Below, in pieces: positions 24,310 to 33,769 of a stretch of DNA of 59,624 nt. The notes under the pieces are model-generated. The model was not told the origin of the DNA. It saw nothing but the letters and a program-made list of their open reading frames with translations, and did not search any database. This stretch comes from Lachnoclostridium edouardi (GTDB lineage: Bacteria > Bacillota > Clostridia > Lachnospirales > Lachnospiraceae): the NCBI RefSeq assembly GCF_900240245.1, contig NZ_OESQ01000001.1:2724280-2783903 (forward strand), given 5' to 3'. The position numbers and the translations under genes were made by a program. The stretch's first letter is position 1, and the number at the start of each line of letters is the position of its first letter.

Positions 24310-25029
24310 ATGATTCGTAGAATTATTCATATTGATGAGGAAAAATGTAATGGCTGCGGTCTTTGCGCAGCTGCTTGTCACGAGGGAGCAATAGGAATGG
24401 TGGACGGAAAAGCCAGACTGATGAGAGATGATTACTGCGACGGGTTAGGCGATTGTCTTCCTGCCTGTCCTACAGGGGCAATTACATTTGTAGAAAGAGA
24501 GGCTGCGACTTACGACGAGGCTGCTGTTATGGAAAATAAAAAGAAAAAAATGCAGACCGAGGGAGCTGTACTCCATGGCGGATGTCCGGGAAGCAGAGCC
24601 AGAGAATTAAACAGAAATGACCACAAACCTGTATCTGACCATGGTCATTTTCAGGGAAAAATAGAGTCAGAGCTTCGCCAGTGGCCTGTTCAGATTAAAC
24701 TGGCTCCTATAAACGCTGCTTATTTTAACGGGGCTAATTTGTTAATTGCCGCAGACTGTACTGCATTTGCCTACGGAAACTTTCATCAGGATTTTATGAG
24801 AGGAAAAATTACCTTAATTGGCTGTCCAAAGCTGGACTCTGTAGATTATAGTGAAAAATTAACAGAAATTATCAGGCAGAATGATATTAAAAGCGTGACG
24901 GTTCTCCGCATGGAGGTGCCTTGCTGCGGAGGAATTCAAAATGCAGTTGTTACAGCATTAAAAAACAGCGGTAAATTTATTCCATGGCAGGTAGTAACTA
25001 TTTCTACAGACGGCCGGATTTTAGATTAA
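24310..25029 (+). CDS. 4Fe-4S ferredoxin partner of Hcp
   Basis: This 239-residue iron-sulfur protein has two clusters bound at the N terminus (CNGCGLCAAAC and CLPACPTG). A longer C-terminal domain has further cysteines (ADCTAFAYGNFHQDF, IGCPKLDS, VPCCGGIQN). In clostridia this type precedes hcp and probably passes electrons to it. It is 220 bp upstream of hcp, the gap being filled by a repeat element. AGGAGG precedes the ATG. Confidence 0.88.
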   Translation: MIRRIIHIDEEKCNGCGLCAAACHEGAIGMVDGKARLMRDDYCDGLGDCLPACPTGAITFVEREAATYDEAAVMENKKKKMQTEGAVLHGGCPGSRARELNRNDHKPVSDHGHFQGKIESELRQWPVQIKLAPINAAYFNGANLLIAADCTAFAYGNFHQDFMRGKITLIGCPKLDSVDYSEKLTEIIRQNDIKSVTVLRMEVPCCGGIQNAVVTALKNSGKFIPWQVVTISTDGRILD

Positions 25030-25047
25030 TAGCAGACAGATATAATT

Positions 25048-25240
25048 AAAAATAGTTGAGCACGGCGTGGGAAACTATTTGCTACCCAAACGAAGCGATA
25101 GCGGAGTTCGGGTTTCCCGTAGTTTTTTATGGAACGAGGGACGAGTGAAATAAAAAAACAGTAACACTCGTGAACTGTTTTTTATGTATCGCACGTAAGT
25201 GCCTAAAACACAGGCACTAAGTGCTCATAACAATAAAAAA
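25048..25240 (+). repeat. Structured intergenic element, copy A (upstream of hcp)
   Basis: The element begins AAAAATAGTTGAGC and can form four stems: AAATAGTT/AACTATTT, a hairpin within CCCAAACG...CGGGTTT, TTTCCC.../GGAA, and AAAAACAGT/ACTGTTTTTT. A 3' arm GCACGTAAGTGCCTAAAACA follows. The last 60 bases are almost identical in copy C at 48433-48630. It ends 13 bases before the hcp start, so it is in the hcp leader. Confidence 0.85.
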
Positions 25241-25253
25241 GGAGATTGGCTCA

Positions 25254-26849
25254 ATGGATCAGAAAATGTTTTGCTTTCAGTGTGAACAGACGGCAGGCTG
25301 CAGCGGATGTACAGGAAAGGCAGGAGTGTGCGGAAAATCTGCAGACACTGCAAATCTGCAGGATCAGCTGACAAGCGCCTTAATTGGCCTTGCTAAAGCC
25401 ACCTATAATAATGTGAAAACAGAAAAAACAGATAAATTGATTTTAGAAGGATTATTTACAACAGTAACAAATGTAAGCTTTAATGACGAAACTTTAAAAC
25501 TCCTTATTGACCGGATAAATCAGGAAAAGAGGGAAATTGCCCCAGGCTGCGTCAGCTGTCCTTCCCCTTGCGCCAATGGCGATCAGTACAGCATGGACCA
25601 GATTTGGAGCGCTGACGAGGATATTCGTTCACTGAAATCCTTAATTCTTTTTGGAATCAGAGGAATGGCCGCATATGCTTATCATGCTATGGTTTTAGGA
25701 TATACAGATCCAGAAGTAAACCAGTTTTTCTATAAAGCTTTATTTGCTTTAGGGGAAAACTGGGGAATGGATCAGCTTTTGCCTGTTGTTATGGAAACAG
25801 GAGCAGTTAATTTAAAATGTATGGAGCTGTTAGATAAGGCGAATACAGAGACATTTGGCACTCCGGCGCCTGTGCAGGTGCCGTTGACTGTAGAAAAAGG
25901 CCCGTTTATTGTAATTACAGGCCATGACTTATACGATCTGAAGCTTTTGCTGGAGCAGACAGAGGGAAAAGGCATTAATATTTACACTCACGGGGAGATG
26001 CTGCCGGCTCACGCTTATCCGCAGCTGAAAAAATATTCTCATCTGAAAGGAAACTTTGGAACAGCATGGCAGAACCAGCAAAAGGAATTTGCCAATCTTC
26101 CGGCGCCTATTTTGTTTACAACCAACTGTCTTATGCCTGTAAAAGAAAGCTATAAGGACAGAGTATTTACAACAGAAGTAGTGTCATATCCGGAACTGGT
26201 TCATATCGGGGAAAATAAAGACTTTACTCCGGTTATTGAAAAAGCCCTGGAATTGGGAGGATATAAGCAGGATACAGTATTTACAGGTATTAACGGTGGA
26301 AATACAGTAACTACAGGCTTTGGCCACGGAACAGTATTAAGCGTTGCCGGTCAGGTTGTGGAGGCTGTAAAGGCAGGAGCTATCCGCCACTTCTTCCTGG
26401 TGGGAGGCTGCGACGGAGCCAGACCAGGAAGAAATTACTATACAGAATTTGTAAAACAGACTCCGGCGGACACGGTGATTTTAACGCTGGCCTGCGGAAA
26501 ATACAGGTTTAACGACTTGGATTTAGGACAAATAGAAGGACTGCCCAGATTAATGGATATGGGACAGTGCAACGACGCTTACAGCGCCATCAAAGTAGCA
26601 ATAGCATTGACGGAAGCCTTCCAGTGCGATGTAAATGAGCTGCCTCTGTCTATGGTACTGTCCTGGTATGAGCAGAAGGCAGTGTGCATTTTACTGACTT
26701 TACTTCATCTGGGAATTAAAAATATTCGTTTAGGCCCGACCCTGCCGGCCTTTGTTTCTCCTAATGTGTTAAACTTCCTGGTAGAAAACTATGGAATCAG
26801 CCCTATTACTACTCCTAAGGAGGATTTAAAGGCAATACTGGGAGAATAA
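25254..26849 (+). CDS. hcp: Hydroxylamine reductase (hybrid-cluster protein)
   Basis: This 531-residue hybrid-cluster protein reduces hydroxylamine, or more likely nitric oxide, in nitrosative-stress defence. N-terminal cysteines (CFQCEQTAGCSGCTGKAGVCG) bind the cubane cluster. Ligands for the hybrid cluster are in ITGHDLYDL, FTTNCLMP, GGCDGARPGRNYYTEF and LACGKYRFND. The start at 25254 is preceded by GGAGATTGG, and an upstream in-frame ATG falls inside the repeat element. The ferredoxin gene upstream and the Crp/Fnr gene form the regulon. Confidence 0.95.
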   Translation: MDQKMFCFQCEQTAGCSGCTGKAGVCGKSADTANLQDQLTSALIGLAKATYNNVKTEKTDKLILEGLFTTVTNVSFNDETLKLLIDRINQEKREIAPGCVSCPSPCANGDQYSMDQIWSADEDIRSLKSLILFGIRGMAAYAYHAMVLGYTDPEVNQFFYKALFALGENWGMDQLLPVVMETGAVNLKCMELLDKANTETFGTPAPVQVPLTVEKGPFIVITGHDLYDLKLLLEQTEGKGINIYTHGEMLPAHAYPQLKKYSHLKGNFGTAWQNQQKEFANLPAPILFTTNCLMPVKESYKDRVFTTEVVSYPELVHIGENKDFTPVIEKALELGGYKQDTVFTGINGGNTVTTGFGHGTVLSVAGQVVEAVKAGAIRHFFLVGGCDGARPGRNYYTEFVKQTPADTVILTLACGKYRFNDLDLGQIEGLPRLMDMGQCNDAYSAIKVAIALTEAFQCDVNELPLSMVLSWYEQKAVCILLTLLHLGIKNIRLGPTLPAFVSPNVLNFLVENYGISPITTPKEDLKAILGE

Positions 26850-26871
26850 TACCCTGGGTTTTTGCTTTATT

Positions 26872-28203
26872 TTAAGTGTAGTGATATTTGTTTCTTTGTC
26901 CTATAAAAAATGAAATAGTGACTGTTAAAGCCATAATTTCAGCCGCTACAACTGCCAGCCATATACCGTTTAATCCTAAAATGGCTGGCAGAATCAGTAC
27001 GGCGCCGATCTGGAATACCAGGGTTCTTAAAAATGCAATGGCTGCAGATATAAGGCCGTTGTTTAAAGCTGTAAAAAAGGCGGAGCCCCAAATATTAAAG
27101 CCGCACATTAAGAAAAAGATGGCGTAAAGGCGGAAACCTTTATATGTCATAGTAAACAGCTCCTGGTCGTAGCCTACAAATATATAAGTAAGAGGCATAG
27201 AAAGAATCTCGGCAGACAATGTAAGAATCCCCCCTGATATGCCTATAAGCACAAGACTTTTTTTAAACAGGCTTTTCAGCTCCTTGTGGTTTCCAGCTCC
27301 ATAGTGGTAGCTGATTACAGGGCCGCTGCCCAGGGAATATCCAATGAAAATAGCTGCAAAAACAAAGTTGGCGTACATAATAACCCCGTAGGCGGCTATG
27401 CCGTTTTCACCTGCTATTTTTATCAGCTGGTAGTTGTATAAAACATTTACCAGAGAAGAAGAAATATTCGTCATTAGCTCAGAAGAGCCGTTAAAGCAGG
27501 TCTGGAGAAATACGCGGTGATTATATTTGGTTTTTGTAAATTGAAGAAGGCTTTTATTTTTCCTGGAAAAATAAATAACAGGAATCAGCCCTCCAGCCAT
27601 TTGTCCCATTGCCGTAGCAATGGCGGCCCCGGCGATGCCCCAGTGAAATACTGCGATAAACAAGTAGTCAAACACAATGTTGGTGACTCCTGAAAGCACA
27701 GATATTTTCAGGCTGAGATCCGGTTTTTCCGCTGCAATAAAAAAGCTTTGGAATATATTCTGAAGAATGAAAAAGGTTTGAGCGGAAATTAAAATACGTC
27801 CGTAAATCACGCAGTAATCTACTAAATTTCCCTCAGCTCCTAAAGCCACAGATATAGGCCGGATAAAAATTAAGCCGATGACCGTTAAAATTAAGCTGAT
27901 AATAACAGCCACGTAAATCAGCATAGTAAAGTACTGGTTTGCCAGATGTTTTTTACCTTCTCCTAAGGTTTTGGCCACAATGGCGCTTCCGCCTGTGCCG
28001 ATCATAAAGCCTACAGTTCCCATTCCCATTAAAAGAGGCATAGTAAGATTTACAGCTGCAAAGGGAGTCGTCCCCGCGTAGTTGGACACAAAAAATCCGT
28101 CCACAATGCTGTATAAGGAAGTACATATCATCATAATTACAGAGGGCAGTACAAATCGTAAAAGACGTCTGTAAGTAAAATGGTCTGATAATTGAATTCT
28201 CAT
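26872..28203 (-). CDS. MATE-family efflux transporter
   Basis: This 443-residue protein has twelve predicted hydrophobic helices and the two-fold MATE layout (LRFVLPSVIMMICTSLYSIVDGFFVSNYAG near the start, GTGGSAIVAKTLGEG). MATE proteins export drugs or metabolites using Na+ or H+. It is convergent with hcp (22 bp apart) and has its own strong promoter. Confidence 0.92.
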   Translation of the reverse strand: MRIQLSDHFTYRRLLRFVLPSVIMMICTSLYSIVDGFFVSNYAGTTPFAAVNLTMPLLMGMGTVGFMIGTGGSAIVAKTLGEGKKHLANQYFTMLIYVAVIISLILTVIGLIFIRPISVALGAEGNLVDYCVIYGRILISAQTFFILQNIFQSFFIAAEKPDLSLKISVLSGVTNIVFDYLFIAVFHWGIAGAAIATAMGQMAGGLIPVIYFSRKNKSLLQFTKTKYNHRVFLQTCFNGSSELMTNISSSLVNVLYNYQLIKIAGENGIAAYGVIMYANFVFAAIFIGYSLGSGPVISYHYGAGNHKELKSLFKKSLVLIGISGGILTLSAEILSMPLTYIFVGYDQELFTMTYKGFRLYAIFFLMCGFNIWGSAFFTALNNGLISAAIAFLRTLVFQIGAVLILPAILGLNGIWLAVVAAEIMALTVTISFFIGQRNKYHYT

Positions 28204-28249
28204 AAAATAACTCCTTAATTAATAATTTGCTGCAGGCCGATTACAGGGC

Positions 28250-28279
28250 ATTATAGTCTGTAACCGTACTGATTGTCAA
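28250..28279 (-). promoter_or_regulatory. Promoter of the MATE gene
   Basis: On the minus strand: perfect TTGACA, 18 bp spacer, perfect TATAAT, about 47 bp before the start codon. Confidence 0.75.
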
Positions 28280-28324
28280 CTTATTTCTGCTAGTAAAAAA
28301 ATATTATAAGTTATATGGAAATCC

Positions 28325-28353
28325 TTGACAGAAGAAACTGTATCTGATAAAGT
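28325..28353 (+). promoter_or_regulatory. Promoter of the CcdA-thioredoxin gene
   Basis: Perfect TTGACA at 28325-28330, 17 bp spacer, TAAAGT. The two divergent promoters leave about 45 bp between their -35 boxes. Confidence 0.65.
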
Positions 28354-28402
28354 TACAGTTATGAAATTAGTTTGAAAACCATTGGAAAAAGGAGATGAAT
28401 AT

Positions 28403-29734
28403 ATGGGATTTTCATTAGATATCAGCGTGCCGGCTATTACAGTATTTTTTCAGGGATTAATCAGCTTTTTTTCTCCCTGTGTGCTTCCTTTGATTCCGCT
28501 GTATATTGGATATTTGTCAGGGGGAACAGGCACAAAGGGGGAGGACGGAAGAATTTATTATAAACGCAGCAAGGTGATGCTTCACACAATCTGCTTTGTG
28601 GCAGGCGTCAGCTTTGCATTTTTCCTTTTAGGTCTGGGATTTTCAGCTATGGGCAGCTTTTTCAAGGATAATCAGCTGATGTTTGCCAGAATCGGCGGTA
28701 TTTTAGTAATTATGTTTGGGCTTTATCAGCTAGGTCTTTTTGGAACCAGCTCTGTGCTGGGAAAGGAAAGAAGACTGCCCTTTCATTTAGACGTGCTGGC
28801 TATGTCGCCTGTTACGGCGCTGATTATGGGCTTTACCTTTAGCTTTGCCTGGACTCCATGTGTAGGGCCGGCTCTTGCCAGCGTGCTGTTAATGGCCGCT
28901 TCTGCAGCTACAAAAACCACAGGTTTTATGCTGATTGGCGTATATACGGCCGGCTTTGTGCTTCCGTTTTTGGCAGTAGGCTTATTTACTACATCCTTGC
29001 TGGAATTTTTCAAAAGCCATATGAACGTAGTAAAGTATACAGTTAAAATCGGCGGTATTCTCATGGTATTTATGGGAGTTTTAATGTTTACCGGCAAGAT
29101 GAACGCAGTGACAGGATATTTGTCCAGGATTTCCCCTCAGTCTGTAGAATCAGAGCAGCCTGGAGAAAGCACAGAAGCAGAGACAAAGGAATCTGAATCT
29201 GCTGTAAAAGAAACTAAGGAAGCAGAGGCGGAAACAGCAGAGACAGAAGAGACTGAGATAGAAGAGACTGAGGCAGAGGAGCTTGTACTGCCTCCTGCAA
29301 TAGACTTTACACTAAAAGATCAGTTTGGCAATATCCATACATTGTCTGATTATAAAGGAAAAACTGTTTTCTTAAATTTCTGGGCTACATGGTGCCCTCC
29401 GTGCAGAAGAGAGATGCCGGATATTCAGAATATTTATGAAACATATGATACAGAGGGGGAGGACGGCTTAATTGTTTTAGGAATCGCCGCGCCTAATATG
29501 GGAAGTGAAGGCTCAGAGGAAGAGATTACACAGTTCCTTGAGGAAAACGGATATACTTATCCTGTTGTGATGGATACTACAGGAGAAATATTTTCCGCTT
29601 ATGGCATCACATCATTCCCCACCACATTTATGATAGACAGAGACGGAAATGTATTTGGATATGCCAGCGGTCAGCTGAGCCAGTCTATGATGGAAAGTAT
29701 TATTCAACAGACTATGGACGGAAAAAGACAGTAA
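28403..29734 (+). CDS. CcdA membrane domain fused to TlpA-like thioredoxin
   Basis: This 443-residue fusion carries reducing power across the membrane. The first 235 residues form a six-helix CcdA/DsbD-like domain with its redox cysteines in FFSPCVLPLIP and AWTPCVGPAL. A linker of about 55 residues, almost all E, T, K, A and S, follows. The end is a thioredoxin domain with the active site WATWCPPCRREMP and the cis-proline loop TSFPTTFMID. The start at 28403 has AAGGAGATG upstream. It probably reduces extracytoplasmic disulfides. An Rrf2 gene follows 32 bp later. Confidence 0.92.
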   Translation: MGFSLDISVPAITVFFQGLISFFSPCVLPLIPLYIGYLSGGTGTKGEDGRIYYKRSKVMLHTICFVAGVSFAFFLLGLGFSAMGSFFKDNQLMFARIGGILVIMFGLYQLGLFGTSSVLGKERRLPFHLDVLAMSPVTALIMGFTFSFAWTPCVGPALASVLLMAASAATKTTGFMLIGVYTAGFVLPFLAVGLFTTSLLEFFKSHMNVVKYTVKIGGILMVFMGVLMFTGKMNAVTGYLSRISPQSVESEQPGESTEAETKESESAVKETKEAEAETAETEETEIEETEAEELVLPPAIDFTLKDQFGNIHTLSDYKGKTVFLNFWATWCPPCRREMPDIQNIYETYDTEGEDGLIVLGIAAPNMGSEGSEEEITQFLEENGYTYPVVMDTTGEIFSAYGITSFPTTFMIDRDGNVFGYASGQLSQSMMESIIQQTMDGKRQ

Positions 29735-29766
29735 AACCAGGTTGAAAAACAGGAGATGGAAGATAA

Positions 29767-30183
29767 ATGACAAGTGAATTTACAGTTGCAGTTCACGGGC
29801 TGGTTTTTCTGGCTCACAAAAAAACAGTATTTTCCAGTCAAGCCTTGGCAAAAAATGTATGTACAAATCCAGCCAGGATTCGTAAAGTCATGTCTAAACT
29901 GAAAAATGCACATTTAGTGGAGACAAAGGAAGGGGCTGAGGGAGGATACTGGTTTTCAGGGGATACAAGGAAAATTACTCTTAAAATGGTGGCGGACAGC
30001 CTGCAGGTATCCTTTGTTAATTCGTCCTGGAAAAGCGGGGGAGATTGTGAGGACTGTTTGATTGCTTCTGGAATGGCAGATGTGATGACAGACCTGTACA
30101 GCCAGCTGGACCAGGGCTGCAGAGATCAGCTGGACAAAATTACTATCGCCCAAATTGAAGAAAGGATTTTTAAAAAGGTTTAG
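29767..30183 (+). CDS. Rrf2-family regulator
   Basis: This 138-residue winged-helix regulator has the Rrf2 layout (AVHGLVFLAHKK, SSQALAKNVCTNPARIRKVMSKLKNAHLVETKEGAEGGYWFS). Two cysteines (GGDCEDCLIASG) sit where Rrf2 proteins such as IscR or NsrR bind an iron-sulfur cluster, though the third ligand is not obvious. It follows the thioredoxin fusion and may adjust that gene to redox state. Confidence 0.85.
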   Translation: MTSEFTVAVHGLVFLAHKKTVFSSQALAKNVCTNPARIRKVMSKLKNAHLVETKEGAEGGYWFSGDTRKITLKMVADSLQVSFVNSSWKSGGDCEDCLIASGMADVMTDLYSQLDQGCRDQLDKITIAQIEERIFKKV

Positions 30184-30192
30184 GACAGGCAT

Positions 30193-30903
30193 ATGAAAAA
30201 AGTAAATTATAAGTCTTTGCCGGAAAAAACTGCAGATGTGCTTTCTGATATGCTTTACAGGGAGAATTACAGGGTAGGGATGAAGCTGCCTAATGAGCTG
30301 GAATTAGCGGAGCGTTTGGAGGTCAGCAGAAATACTGTCAGAAAGGCAGTTCATATTTTAGAAGAAAGACAGCTGTTAGAGGTGAGAAGGGGCTCCGGAA
30401 CCTTTGTATCCGCCAGGCTGGGAATGAGCGACGATCCCTTAGGATTTTCCGCTGTCTGCGATAAGAACAAACTTGTACGCGATCTTTTAGATATTCGTCT
30501 GATGATTGAGCCCAGAATCGCTTCTCTGGCTGCAGAATACGCTTCAGGCAGTGAAATTGAACATCTGCGGAGCATTTGCCGTGAAATGGAAATTTTAATG
30601 GACAAAGGGGATAAGTATTACGAAAAAGATATGGAATTTCATATTTTCATTGCAGGATGCAGCAAAAATCTGGTGGTGCACAATCTGCTGCCTTATATTC
30701 ACCAGGCCATTATTCTGCAGGAAAATGTGGACAGCCGGAGAATGGGGAAAAAAACTATGGACGCGCACTGGAGAATATTTAAGGCTATTGAGGGGCGCCA
30801 CTGCAGCGAGGCGGAGGAAGCTATGAGAGCCCATTTAATTCAAAACAGAGAGAGAATATTAAGAGTTCAGGAAGAAACAGAGAAAAAGAACAAATTTGTA
30901 TAA
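30193..30903 (+). CDS. GntR/FadR-family regulator
   Basis: This 236-residue protein has an N-terminal winged HTH (LPNELELAERLEVSRNTVRKAVHILEERQLLEVRRGSGTFVS) and a C-terminal FCD ligand domain (LLDIRLMIEPRIASLAAEYAS, FHIFIAGCSKN, AHWRIFKAIEGRH). FCD regulators respond to carboxylic acids. It lies ten bases after the Rrf2 gene but precedes the GlpA-like operon, which it probably controls. The ligand is unknown. Confidence 0.88.
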   Translation: MKKVNYKSLPEKTADVLSDMLYRENYRVGMKLPNELELAERLEVSRNTVRKAVHILEERQLLEVRRGSGTFVSARLGMSDDPLGFSAVCDKNKLVRDLLDIRLMIEPRIASLAAEYASGSEIEHLRSICREMEILMDKGDKYYEKDMEFHIFIAGCSKNLVVHNLLPYIHQAIILQENVDSRRMGKKTMDAHWRIFKAIEGRHCSEAEEAMRAHLIQNRERILRVQEETEKKNKFV

Positions 30904-30963
30904 AATTATAAAAAACTCAGGGAAGCAGTTCCTTTTGTGCACATCATATTGAAGAGAAGAAAA

Positions 30964-31000
30964 TGCCATGGTAAAAAATAACTATGGCGGAAGGTTCCGC
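30964..31000. promoter_or_regulatory. Nested palindromes upstream of the GlpA-like operon
   Basis: GCCATGG...CTATGGC (30965-30988) overlaps a perfect GCGGAA-GG-TTCCGC (30987-31000). They are candidates for a GntR operator. Confidence 0.5.
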
Positions 31001-31046
31001 AAGGGGCACACTTTTTTAACTTACACAAAAAAGGAGAGAATTTTAG

Positions 31047-32501
31047 ATGAAACAATATGATGTGGCAGTAATAGGAGCAGGCGTGGTAGGATGTGCAGTG
31101 GCCAGGGAGCTGAGCAGATATTGTCTGAAAACTGCAGTTTTAGAAAAAGAACTGGATGTGGCCTGCGGCAACTCCAGCAGAAATACAGGAATGCTTCACG
31201 CAGGATTTACTTATAAGCCGGGGACCTTAAAGGCTGAGTGCGCAGTGGAGGGAAACCAGGAATTTGATCAGGTGGCAGAGGAATTAAATATTCCTTTTAA
31301 AAGAACAGGAAAACTGGTAGTTGGATTTGACGACCACGACAGAGAAAATATTTTAAAATTTAAAGGCATTGGAGAAACAAATGGGGTAAAAGGCCTGAAA
31401 ATGATTGACAAAGAAGAGATGAACCGCATCGACCCCAGCGCAGGCGGGGAATTTGCTATGTACGTGCCTTCCTCAGGTATTTTAGATCCTATGCAGTATA
31501 CCATTGCCCTGGCGGAAAATGCCTGTGAAAACGGGGTGGAGTTTTTATTTAGCCATAAAGTAGAAAATATTGTAAGAAAAGACCAGGCTTATGTAATTGA
31601 AACAGAAAAAGAAGAGGTACAGGCTAAGTGGGTGATTAACTGCGCAGGCATGTTTGCCCCGGAGATTTCACAAATGTTAGGGTATCCTTATTATGAGACA
31701 AAGGGCTTTAAGGGAGAGTACTTTATTTTAGACAAAAAAGCAGGAAAGCATATTAGAATTCCCATTTATCCTGCTCCTAACGACAAGGGCGGATTCGCCA
31801 CCCACGCGACGCCCACTGTGGACGGAAACGTGTTGGTAGGACCTGACTCTTATGTGACAGAGGACAGAGAAGATTATAAGGCTACAAAAGAACATTTAGA
31901 CGGACTGATTGCAGACGGACAGAAAATGTTCAAGCATATGAAAAGAGAATATTTTATCAGGAATTTTGCCGGAATCAGGTGGAAACGGTATAATCCTGAA
32001 ACAGGAGAAATTTTAGATTTTCTTTTAGAGGCTGACCAGAAAAATCCTAACACAGTAAACCTGGTAGGTATAGAATCTCCTGGAGTAACCTGCGCTTTGC
32101 CTTTAGCCAGAAGGGCGGTAAAGCTTTTGGTTGAAAAAGAGAATCCAAAGAGAAATCCAGACTTTAATCCGGTGAGAAAGGGCATACCAAGATTTTCAGA
32201 AATGACTTTGGAGGAGCAGAAGGCTGCTGTCAGGGAAAATCCAGATTACGGTGAAATTGTATGCCGCTGTGAAACAGTGACAAGGGGAGAGATTTTAAAG
32301 GCAATTCACAATCCGTTAGGGGTACATACAGTAACAGGAATTAAAAACAGAACCAGAGCCACCATGGGCAGATGCCAGGGCGGATACTGTGAAACCAGAA
32401 TAACAAAAATGATTGAGGAAGAGTTAGGCATTTCTCCGGAGGATGTAAGATTTTCCAAAGAAGGCGGTTATATGTTTACAGGGAAGGTGAGGGAAGACTA
32501 A
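31047..32501 (+). CDS. GlpA-like FAD-dependent dehydrogenase
   Basis: This 484-residue oxidoreductase has an N-terminal FAD site (VAVIGAGVVGCAVARELSRY) and a DAO/glycerol-3-phosphate-dehydrogenase body (RNTGMLHAGFTYKPGTLKAE). A C-terminal BFD-type [2Fe-2S] domain reads CRCETVTRGEI...MGRCQGGYC. It is the first gene of a three-gene operon with an NAD(P)/FAD oxidoreductase and a DUF1667 protein, the GlpABC-like set of Firmicutes. The substrate could be glycerol 3-phosphate or another 2-hydroxy acid. AAAGGAGAG precedes the ATG. Confidence 0.88.
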   Translation: MKQYDVAVIGAGVVGCAVARELSRYCLKTAVLEKELDVACGNSSRNTGMLHAGFTYKPGTLKAECAVEGNQEFDQVAEELNIPFKRTGKLVVGFDDHDRENILKFKGIGETNGVKGLKMIDKEEMNRIDPSAGGEFAMYVPSSGILDPMQYTIALAENACENGVEFLFSHKVENIVRKDQAYVIETEKEEVQAKWVINCAGMFAPEISQMLGYPYYETKGFKGEYFILDKKAGKHIRIPIYPAPNDKGGFATHATPTVDGNVLVGPDSYVTEDREDYKATKEHLDGLIADGQKMFKHMKREYFIRNFAGIRWKRYNPETGEILDFLLEADQKNPNTVNLVGIESPGVTCALPLARRAVKLLVEKENPKRNPDFNPVRKGIPRFSEMTLEEQKAAVRENPDYGEIVCRCETVTRGEILKAIHNPLGVHTVTGIKNRTRATMGRCQGGYCETRITKMIEEELGISPEDVRFSKEGGYMFTGKVRED

Positions 32502-33769
32502 TGAGACATACAGATGTTGTGATTATTGGAGGCGGCCCGGCAGGCTTAGCAGCAGCAGTAAAATTGTGGGAGCAGGGGATTAGAGATATTCTGATTTTAG
32601 AGAGAGAACATCACCTGGGAGGGATTTTAAGACAATGTATTCACGACGGATTTGGCCTTACCAGATTTGGAGAAACATTAAGCGGCCCAGAATACGCCCA
32701 GCGTTTTATAGATCAGGTGGAAAAATATAAAATCCCTTACATAACAGATGTAACAGTAATCGGTTTAGATAAAGAAAAAAAGGTGACGGCTGCCCATAAA
32801 GAGGGAATTCTGGAAATTCAGGCTAAGGCAGTAGTTTTAGCAATGGGCTGCAGAGAAAGAACAAGAGGAGCCATCAGCATACCAGGAGAGAGACCGGCGG
32901 GAGTGTACACGGCAGGTGTGGCTCAGGCATATATGAACCTGCAGAATATAATGGTGGGAAAAGAAGTTATAATTTTAGGTTCCGGCGATATTGGAATGAT
33001 TATGGCCAGAAGAATGACATTAGAGGGAGCTCATGTGAAAGGCGTTTTTGAGGTTCAGCCATATGCCAGCGGCCTTCCCAGAAACGTAGAGCAGTGTTTA
33101 AACGATTATGGAATTCCCCTTAAATTAAGCCATACAGTTACAGACATTAAAGGCAGAGACAGGCTGGAATCAGTGGTGATTTCCCAGGTAGATGAGAAAA
33201 TGCAGCCGGTGCTGGGAACAGAAGAAGAATACCCATGCGATACTTTGATTTTGTCCGTAGGACTGATTCCGGAAAACGAGCTGTCCTTGATGGCAGGGGT
33301 AAAGCTGGATGAAAGGACAAAGGGGCCTGAGGTAAATGAGAAACATGAAACGACTGTGCCGGGAATTTTTGCAGCGGGAAATGTGCTTCAGGTTCACGAT
33401 TTAGTAGACTTTGTGTCCATGGAAGCTGAGGAGCTGGCAGATTCTGTGGCAGAATATATAAAGAAGGATGAAAAAGCAGAGACAGAGCATACACAAGGGG
33501 AAGAGGCTGAAGAATATATGGCGGACGTGGTGACAGATGGAAATGTCAGCCATACAGTACCTCAGAAAATCAGTGGGAAAAAGGATATCCGTCTATGTAT
33601 GAGAGTCCGCAGACCTATGAAGAACTGTGCAATACAGCTGATTCAGGGCGGAAAAGTAATACAGGAGAAAAAAATGAAAAAAGCAATTCCCGCTGAAATG
33701 ATTCAGATTCCGGTAAAAGCAGGGATTCTGAAGGAAAAGGAAAATCTGGAGGTAAAAGTAATATGGTAA
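32501..33769 (+). CDS. NAD(P)/FAD-dependent oxidoreductase
   Basis: This 422-residue pyridine-nucleotide-disulfide-type oxidoreductase has an FAD site (VVIIGGGPAGLAAAVKLWEQG), an NAD site (VIILGSGDIGMIMARRM) and a second FAD motif (TTVPGIFAAGNVLQVHDLVD). The C-terminal 90 residues are extra. It overlaps the GlpA-like gene by one base and the DUF1667 gene by seven. It probably transfers electrons from the GlpA-like subunit to NAD(P) or a carrier. Confidence 0.88.
   Translation: MRHTDVVIIGGGPAGLAAAVKLWEQGIRDILILEREHHLGGILRQCIHDGFGLTRFGETLSGPEYAQRFIDQVEKYKIPYITDVTVIGLDKEKKVTAAHKEGILEIQAKAVVLAMGCRERTRGAISIPGERPAGVYTAGVAQAYMNLQNIMVGKEVIILGSGDIGMIMARRMTLEGAHVKGVFEVQPYASGLPRNVEQCLNDYGIPLKLSHTVTDIKGRDRLESVVISQVDEKMQPVLGTEEEYPCDTLILSVGLIPENELSLMAGVKLDERTKGPEVNEKHETTVPGIFAAGNVLQVHDLVDFVSMEAEELADSVAEYIKKDEKAETEHTQGEEAEEYMADVVTDGNVSHTVPQKISGKKDIRLCMRVRRPMKNCAIQLIQGGKVIQEKKMKKAIPAEMIQIPVKAGILKEKENLEVKVIW

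Noticed and set aside
30904..31046. Sigma-54 promoter before the GlpA-like operon
   Set aside because: TGGCGGAAGGTTCCGCA has a TGG and GCA, but the spacing and the TTGC box do not fit -24/-12, and the sequence is better read as a palindromic operator.
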